This document shows, one piece after another, positions 9,815-13,950 of a stretch of 13,950 nucleotides of DNA. The notes beneath the pieces were generated by a model, which had not been told where the DNA came from, did not search any database, and saw nothing but the letters and a program-made list of their open reading frames with translations. How positions within the stretch are numbered: position 1 is the stretch's first letter; each line of letters opens with the position of its first letter. Position numbers and translations under genes: made by a program. Origin of the DNA: Desulfovibrio sp. (lineage in GTDB: Bacteria; Desulfobacterota; Desulfovibrionia; Desulfovibrionales; Desulfovibrionaceae); assembly GCA_020217165.1 (NCBI GenBank), contig JAIWOE010000095.1:1-13950 (forward strand). The letters run 5' to 3'.

Positions 9815-10882
9815 ATGACTGATGACAACGCGCCATGGTCGGACTTTTCCCAGGCCGCGCTGACTGCCTGGCATACCCGGGTTCTGGCCGCGCCGGTGCA
9901 CGGGCTCATGGCCGCGGCCAACCAGCTGCAAGGGCGCCTGGACGATCCCCTGAGCCTGCAGCTGGTGCGGGAGGTGGAGGCTGCGGCCCACGCCATGTCC
10001 CGACTGCTGGAGCCCATGACAACTGCCGGCGCCCCCACGGAATCCTTCACCATCCCCCAACTGTTTTCCCAGGCGGTGGCGTCCCTTTCCGCCCTGGCCC
10101 GCAGCAGGGGAGTGCGCCTGACCTGGGGTGTGCCCCCTGCGGCCCAGGGTACTGTGGCGGGGCATCCCCGGCTGTTGCTGGCGGTGCTGTTCGTCCTGCT
10201 GGACGATGCCCTCCGGCAGGCCAGGGGGGGTGACATCCGCCTCCAGGCCATGCGTCCGGGAGCCCCCACCCCAGCGGATCGCGTGGTCATCAGCCTCAGC
10301 GATACCGCCCCTGCCAGCCAGTCCCCTCCGCAGGCAGCCATGCTCGACGCCATGGTCAGCCACCTGGGCGGCACCATGCTCTGGCAGCACACGGAGCATG
10401 GCCGCACCTGCACCCTGCTGCTGCCCCTGCCACCCGCCGCTGCAGAACCAGTCCAGGGTACCCCGCAGCGAGCCACACCGGATGCTTCCCCCAGTCTGCC
10501 CCGCACCGCCCGACCGCGGCATGTGCTGCTGGTGGACGACTATTTCCCAGGGCGCACGTCCCTGGCCGAGGTGCTGCGCCTGGCCGGTCATGAGGTGGCC
10601 ACTGCCGCCGATGGCCCGGCAGCCCTGGCCCTGCATGCGGGGCAATCCTTTGATGTGGTCCTCATGGATCTTCAGATGCCCCGAATGGATGGCCTGGAGA
10701 CCGCCCGCCGGCTGCGTCAGGCAGAGTTGCAGCAACACCTTCCCCGCGTACCCATCTATGCCATGACCGCCTTTTCGCCACACGCCGTGCCAACACAGGT
10801 GCATCAGGCGGATTTTGACGGCTGCATCGCCAAGCCCGTGGAGCTGGAAGCACTCTTGCGACTGCTGGATTCCCTGCCCTGA
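9815..10882 (+). CDS. Degenerate histidine kinase fused to an intact response-regulator receiver domain
   Basis: A 355-aa soluble protein. Residues about 10-75 resemble a HisKA dimerisation helix pair (LAAPVHGLMAAANQL matches the region around LRTPLNGIL), but the phosphoacceptor position, five before P27, is R22; the nearest histidine, H20, is two residues off. Residues about 80-215 follow the HATPase fold, with the N-box asparagine replaced (LLDDALRQARGG), the DxGxG box reduced to LSDTAPAS and no glycine-rich G2 box; only the final strand region (SHLGGTM...CTLLLPLP) is kept. The C-terminal REC is complete: D241/D242, phosphoacceptor D285 in LMDLQMPRMDG, T318 and K340. It is therefore probably a pseudo-kinase scaffold with a working receiver, phosphorylated by another kinase. 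No Shine-Dalgarno precedes ATG 9815; in-frame ATG 9755 would add 20 residues and also lacks one, so the start is uncertain. It is divergent from the acyl-activating gene. Confidence 0.85.
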   Translation: MTDDNAPWSDFSQAALTAWHTRVLAAPVHGLMAAANQLQGRLDDPLSLQLVREVEAAAHAMSRLLEPMTTAGAPTESFTIPQLFSQAVASLSALARSRGVRLTWGVPPAAQGTVAGHPRLLLAVLFVLLDDALRQARGGDIRLQAMRPGAPTPADRVVISLSDTAPASQSPPQAAMLDAMVSHLGGTMLWQHTEHGRTCTLLLPLPPAAAEPVQGTPQRATPDASPSLPRTARPRHVLLVDDYFPGRTSLAEVLRLAGHEVATAADGPAALALHAGQSFDVVLMDLQMPRMDGLETARRLRQAELQQHLPRVPIYAMTAFSPHAVPTQVHQADFDGCIAKPVELEALLRLLDSLP

Positions 10883-10901
10883 CCCCTCCTCGCGGTGGTT
10901 C

Positions 10902-10930
10902 TTGCAACCTTCGGGATGACTTGCTAATGT
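10902..10930 (+). promoter_or_regulatory. Possible promoter directly before the SGNH hydrolase gene
   Basis: TTGCAA (10902-10907) and TAATGT (10925-10930) are 17 bases apart, with TG one base before the -10 box (extended -10 form). The predicted start of transcription is at about 10937, next to ATG 10938, which would give a leaderless message. This fits the lack of a Shine-Dalgarno. The -10 match is only moderate. Confidence 0.3.
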
Positions 10931-10937
10931 CCTTTGG

Positions 10938-12047
10938 ATGCGCACCGAATCCCCTTCCGCCCCTCCCCGCATTTCCAAGGCTCGCGCTAGGCTGTATGGC
11001 ATCCTCTTGACGCTGCTGCTGCTGTGCACCGTGGAGGGGGCGGCTCGGTTGCTGTATGTCCTGCTTCCCAAAACCCTGGGGCTGGCCGTGCCACCGCAGT
11101 TGACGCAACTGGATCCGGACCTGGGATGGTCCCTGCGGCCCGGGGCCAGCGCCACCAGCAAACGCACGGGCGACATCATCCGCTATGTCATCAATTCCAA
11201 GGGGCTGCGCGATGAGGAAACCCCCTACGAAAAGCCGGCCGGCATCACCCGCATTGTGCTTCTGGGAGATTCCCGTACCTTCGGCTTCGGCGTGCCCATC
11301 GAAAAGCATTACAGCATGCTGCTCGAAGGATACCTGGATCAGGTGGAATGCATCAACATGGGTGTGGACGGCTATGGGGTGGACCAGGAACTGTTGATGT
11401 TACGCAAGGAGGGATTCAAATACCACCCGAACATCGTCATGGCCCTGGTGTCGCATTTCGGGGATGAACGGCACTTGCATGATAGTCGCTGGGGCATGGG
11501 CAAACCACAGTTCATCCTGGGGGAGAACGCCACCCTCACCCTCACCAATGTCCCGGTTTCCAACAATGCTGCATGGTATGTGCACGCCAGAACGTTGGAC
11601 TGCATCGCTTCCGCCAGCCGGGCCTACTCCATGCTGCGGGATCTCCTGCTGCACGTGGCCCACTCCTTCAAACCGCCGGCTGCCCCGGCCGTGGCGGCGG
11701 AAGTGGACATTCCCGAAGGCATGACCGCAGCCCAATGGGCCCATCAACAGCAGTTGTACGGCACGGCTCTGGCCATCCTCATGGCCATGGACGCGGAATG
11801 TGCGGCCCACAACGCCGTGTTCGTCCTACTGACGCAGATGCCAGAGCTGCACGGCCTGGCCCAGGCCGTGGGGCTGCGTTCCCTGGATCTCACCGTGCCC
11901 ATGCGCAACGATCGCTTCCCCCTGCCCGATGGCTTGGCGCATTTCAACGAGGCCGGCAACGGCGTGCTGGCCTGGGAAGTGGCCCAGTACCTGCAACGCG
12001 AGGGCCTGGCGGATATGATCCCCCTACTTCCCCCCTGCTCCCCCTGA
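10938..12047 (+). CDS. SGNH/GDSL-type hydrolase, membrane-anchored
   Basis: A 369-aa protein with a basic N-terminus and one hydrophobic segment (about 19-42) that acts as a signal anchor, placing the domain in the periplasm. The SGNH fold is indicated by IVLLGDSRTFGFGV with nucleophile S112, the NMGVDGYGVDQE block with its glycine, a VMALVSHFGDERH strand, a segment GKPQFILGENATLTLTNVPV typical of SGNH proteins found with surface polysaccharide genes, and the C-terminal HFNEAGN with H335. Two points are unusual: the block III 'GxND' asparagine is not evident (FGDERH), and the candidate Asp D331 is four, not three, residues before the histidine. Activity as an O-acetyl or other esterase or transferase on polysaccharide or lipid is likely but unproven. 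It starts 55 bases after the pseudo-kinase gene; no Shine-Dalgarno is visible. The C-terminus ends in a Pro-rich tail. Confidence 0.85.
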   Translation: MRTESPSAPPRISKARARLYGILLTLLLLCTVEGAARLLYVLLPKTLGLAVPPQLTQLDPDLGWSLRPGASATSKRTGDIIRYVINSKGLRDEETPYEKPAGITRIVLLGDSRTFGFGVPIEKHYSMLLEGYLDQVECINMGVDGYGVDQELLMLRKEGFKYHPNIVMALVSHFGDERHLHDSRWGMGKPQFILGENATLTLTNVPVSNNAAWYVHARTLDCIASASRAYSMLRDLLLHVAHSFKPPAAPAVAAEVDIPEGMTAAQWAHQQQLYGTALAILMAMDAECAAHNAVFVLLTQMPELHGLAQAVGLRSLDLTVPMRNDRFPLPDGLAHFNEAGNGVLAWEVAQYLQREGLADMIPLLPPCSP

Positions 12048-12224
12048 TCCCCAGGCCCCCGCACCCGAGTAGCATCCGCAGGCCGGCACGTAAAAATGCC
12101 ACTCCCGGAGGGGCCAGCCACGCGGGACCTTGCCTGATTCCTCATCCTGTGGTTTAGCTTGCTGGGTAGATCCTATGCCGCTGAACCCGCGCCCCCCCGG
12201 CGCACATCGCAGGCAGGATGATCC

Positions 12225-13283
12225 ATGAATCCGCGATCCTTCGCATGCGTCTTGCTCGTTGGGTTGTTGCTGACGGCATCCTGTTCCGACGCGCCGGAAC
12301 CTCCTCCCCCGGCCGAGCCGCCCAACGTGGCCCACAAGGTCTGCTTGGCCATCTCTTCCGATGGGCTGGGGGACAACGGCTACAACGACATGCAATACGC
12401 CGCCCTGGTGGCGGCACGCACCCGGTATGGCTTTGCCCTGGACGTGCAGACCCTGCAGGAAGGCCCGCCGGATGTCCCGGCCTCGCCGGCACTGCCAGAG
12501 CTGGCCCTGCGCCAGCTATTGGACCGCAATTGCACCGTGGTGATTGCCGGCCAGGGCTGGTCCATGCTGGCCGCCGTGGAGCGCCTGGCTCCGTCGCACC
12601 CCCAGGTTCGTTTTTTTGTGGTGGACGCCTGCCCCGCCACCCCACTGCCAAACGTGGCCGGCTCGCGGTTTCATGTGGAAGAAGCGGCGTTCCTGGCCGG
12701 GTATCTGGCGGCGGCCGTCTCCCAAAGCAACGCCTTGGGCAGTGTGGGGGGCGCCGCGGCGCCGGCGGTGCTGGACTTCATCCAGGGCTTTGAAGCCGGC
12801 GCCATCCACCGCAATGCCCGGTGTTCCCTGCACCGCATTTTCCTGAGCGAGGCGCATCCGGAGGCCAATCCCTGGAACAGTCCGGCCAGGGCCCAGGCCG
12901 TGGCGCGCCATCTGGCCAGGGAGCACAAGGTGGATGTACTGTTTGCCGTGGCTGGTGGCTCCAATGCCGGCGTGTTCCGGAGCGCTGCGGAGGACGGGCT
13001 CAAGGCCATCGGGGTGGATACGGATCAGGACCATCTGGCCAAGGGCGTGATCCTGACCAGCGTCATGAAGCGTGTGGATGTGGCCCTGGAGGAGGTGCTG
13101 GGTGATATCATGTCCAACACCTTCGAAAACAAGCTCTATTCCTTTTCCTTGAAAAACGGCGGCGTGGGCCTCTCCCCCATGACCTACACCCGCGCCTCCC
13201 TGTCGACCGCCCTGTCCGAGGAACTGGAGGACATCCGCCGCAAGATCATTGCCGGGGACATCACGGTGCCATCCTCCCAATAG
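12225..13283 (+). CDS. BMP-family (PnrA/Med-like) substrate-binding lipoprotein
   Basis: A 352-aa predicted lipoprotein. The signal peptide has a short basic start, a leucine-rich core and a lipobox LTASC with Cys20 as the lipidated residue; -3 is Thr, an accepted but less common variant. A Pro-rich linker follows. The mature part matches the basic membrane protein family: SSDGLGDNGYNDMQY (the usual 'DxSFN' region), a GQGWSMLAAVERLA...HPQVRFFVVD strand-helix pair, SRFHVEEAAFLAGYLAA, GFEAGA and the hinge-side motif GVDTDQD...ILTSVMKRVDVALEE. Such proteins bind nucleosides or related ligands for ABC importers. The usual permease and ATPase genes are not next to it within the window, so it may act with distant genes or as a sensing protein. 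ATG 12225 follows AGGCAGGA (12211-12218) by six bases. The 177-bp gap before it contains no gene and only weak repeats. Its 3' end overlaps the convergent HAD gene by 23 bases. The ligand is unknown. Confidence 0.9.
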   Translation: MNPRSFACVLLVGLLLTASCSDAPEPPPPAEPPNVAHKVCLAISSDGLGDNGYNDMQYAALVAARTRYGFALDVQTLQEGPPDVPASPALPELALRQLLDRNCTVVIAGQGWSMLAAVERLAPSHPQVRFFVVDACPATPLPNVAGSRFHVEEAAFLAGYLAAAVSQSNALGSVGGAAAPAVLDFIQGFEAGAIHRNARCSLHRIFLSEAHPEANPWNSPARAQAVARHLAREHKVDVLFAVAGGSNAGVFRSAAEDGLKAIGVDTDQDHLAKGVILTSVMKRVDVALEEVLGDIMSNTFENKLYSFSLKNGGVGLSPMTYTRASLSTALSEELEDIRRKIIAGDITVPSSQ

Positions 13284-13929
13284 GGACGGTGGAACGCCCC
13301 GCCACGGCCTGCACAACCTCCTCATGGTGCCACAGCTCCCTGGCGGCCTTCAGGTTCGGACTTCGAAAGGACCAGAATTCCACCCCCGCGGCCCGGGCGG
13401 CCTGCTCGTCCGCGGGGCTGTCGCCGATGTACACCGCCTGCTCCCTGGGCACAGCCAGGAGATCCAGCAACAGCAGCAGACCATCCGGATGCGGCTTGGG
13501 CCGCGGAGCTTCGTCGCAAGTGACAATGGCATGCACCAACGGCGCGATGCCATACGTCCGGAACACCACATCCACTTCGCGCCGGGCGCCATTGGTGCAC
13601 ACGCCGAGCTTGAGGCCATGGGCCTTGAGGCGGGCCAGACCTTCCAGTGCGCCGGCCATGGGTCGGATGTGGGGCAGATAGTCTTCAAAGCGGGCGGCAT
13701 CCACATATTGCCGCCCGCGCATTCGCAATGCCGGGGGGATAAGGTGATTGAAGCCGTCTTCAAACGTGAAGGAAAAGATCCGCACCTCTTCCTCCACAGT
13801 CATGGCTGGCAGCCCCACATGTTCCAGCACGGCATTGTAAAAGCCGATGTAGGCAGCCTTGGAGTCCACCAATACGCCATCCACATCAAACAACGCGGCA
13901 GCGACGGGAGGCATCTGCATGTGCGGCAT
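13261..13929 (-). CDS. HAD-superfamily phosphatase, phosphoglycolate phosphatase / beta-phosphoglucomutase-like
   Basis: A cytoplasmic Mg-dependent phosphatase or phosphomutase of 222 aa. All four HAD motifs are present: FDVDGVLVDS with nucleophile D15 and acid/base D17, T112-N113 in VCTNGARR, K145 in RPKPHPDG, and D170/D174 in IGDSPADEQAA. A helical C1 cap of about 70 residues lies between motifs I and II, typical for small soluble phosphometabolites. The substrate (phosphoglycolate, a sugar phosphate or other) cannot be decided from sequence. ATG 13929 is chosen; a GTG at 13932 directly before it would add one residue, and ATGs at 13920 and 13914 are also in frame. Upstream the sequence is an A-rich AAAAG stretch with only a weak ribosome site. 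The gene's upstream neighbour lies outside the window. Its last 23 bases overlap the end of the convergent BMP lipoprotein gene. Confidence 0.93.
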   Translation of the reverse strand: MPHMQMPPVAAALFDVDGVLVDSKAAYIGFYNAVLEHVGLPAMTVEEEVRIFSFTFEDGFNHLIPPALRMRGRQYVDAARFEDYLPHIRPMAGALEGLARLKAHGLKLGVCTNGARREVDVVFRTYGIAPLVHAIVTCDEAPRPKPHPDGLLLLLDLLAVPREQAVYIGDSPADEQAARAAGVEFWSFRSPNLKAARELWHHEEVVQAVAGRSTVPIGRMAP

Positions 13930-13950
13930 CACTTTTTCTTTTCGGCAGCC

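Noticed and set aside
9740..11179. 479-codon open frame on the minus strand
   Set aside because: Lies antisense to the pseudo-kinase-receiver gene and the start of the SGNH gene, with a Gly/Gln/His-rich composition and no recognisable motif.
12048..12224. Riboswitch or terminator between the SGNH and BMP genes
   Set aside because: Only a 4-bp GGCA/TGCC stem and a 5-bp TCCCG/CGGGA stem with a long loop are visible. No known riboswitch core or T-run was recognised.

Overview
The window is high-GC, densely coded bacterial DNA. Its gene style points to a sulfate reducer of the Desulfovibrionaceae (Deltaproteobacteria): multi-PAS soluble hybrid kinases, a REC-GGDEF regulator, a fused acyl-activating/acyltransferase protein, and very GC-rich third codon positions. 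This assignment is an inference from style, not a database match. I see no rRNA, tRNA, CRISPR array, insertion sequence, integrase or phage gene.

Left part (2-5352, plus strand): the 3' portion of an M24 aminopeptidase-like gene (start lies before the window), then a REC-GGDEF diguanylate cyclase with an intact product-inhibition site, then a 944-residue soluble hybrid histidine kinase (four PAS domains, HisKA, HATPase, REC). The last two are a plausible signalling pair feeding c-di-GMP. The 184-bp gap after the kinase (5353-5536) holds several perfect short inverted repeats and no gene.

Middle part (5537-9597, minus strand): a two-gene operon with a 4-base ATGA overlap. The first gene is a 913-residue fusion of an acyl-adenylating domain, an acyl carrier domain and a PlsC-type acyltransferase. 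The second is an MFS protein of the UMF1/Atg22-like type. The arrangement is analogous to the E. coli Aas-LplT lysophospholipid repair pair, but with the domain order reversed, a built-in carrier domain and a different transporter family. A good sigma70-like promoter lies upstream (9670-9697, minus).

Right part (9815-13283, plus strand): a divergently transcribed protein made of a degenerate, probably inactive histidine kinase fused to an intact receiver; a membrane-anchored SGNH/GDSL hydrolase with altered catalytic blocks; and a BMP-family substrate-binding lipoprotein with no transporter genes beside it. Converging on the lipoprotein gene, and overlapping it by 23 bases, is a HAD phosphatase gene (13261-13929, minus).

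The items that most merit a second look are the carrier-containing acyl-activation/acyl-transfer fusion with its coupled MFS gene, and the pseudo-kinase-receiver protein. Most other genes belong to well-known families.
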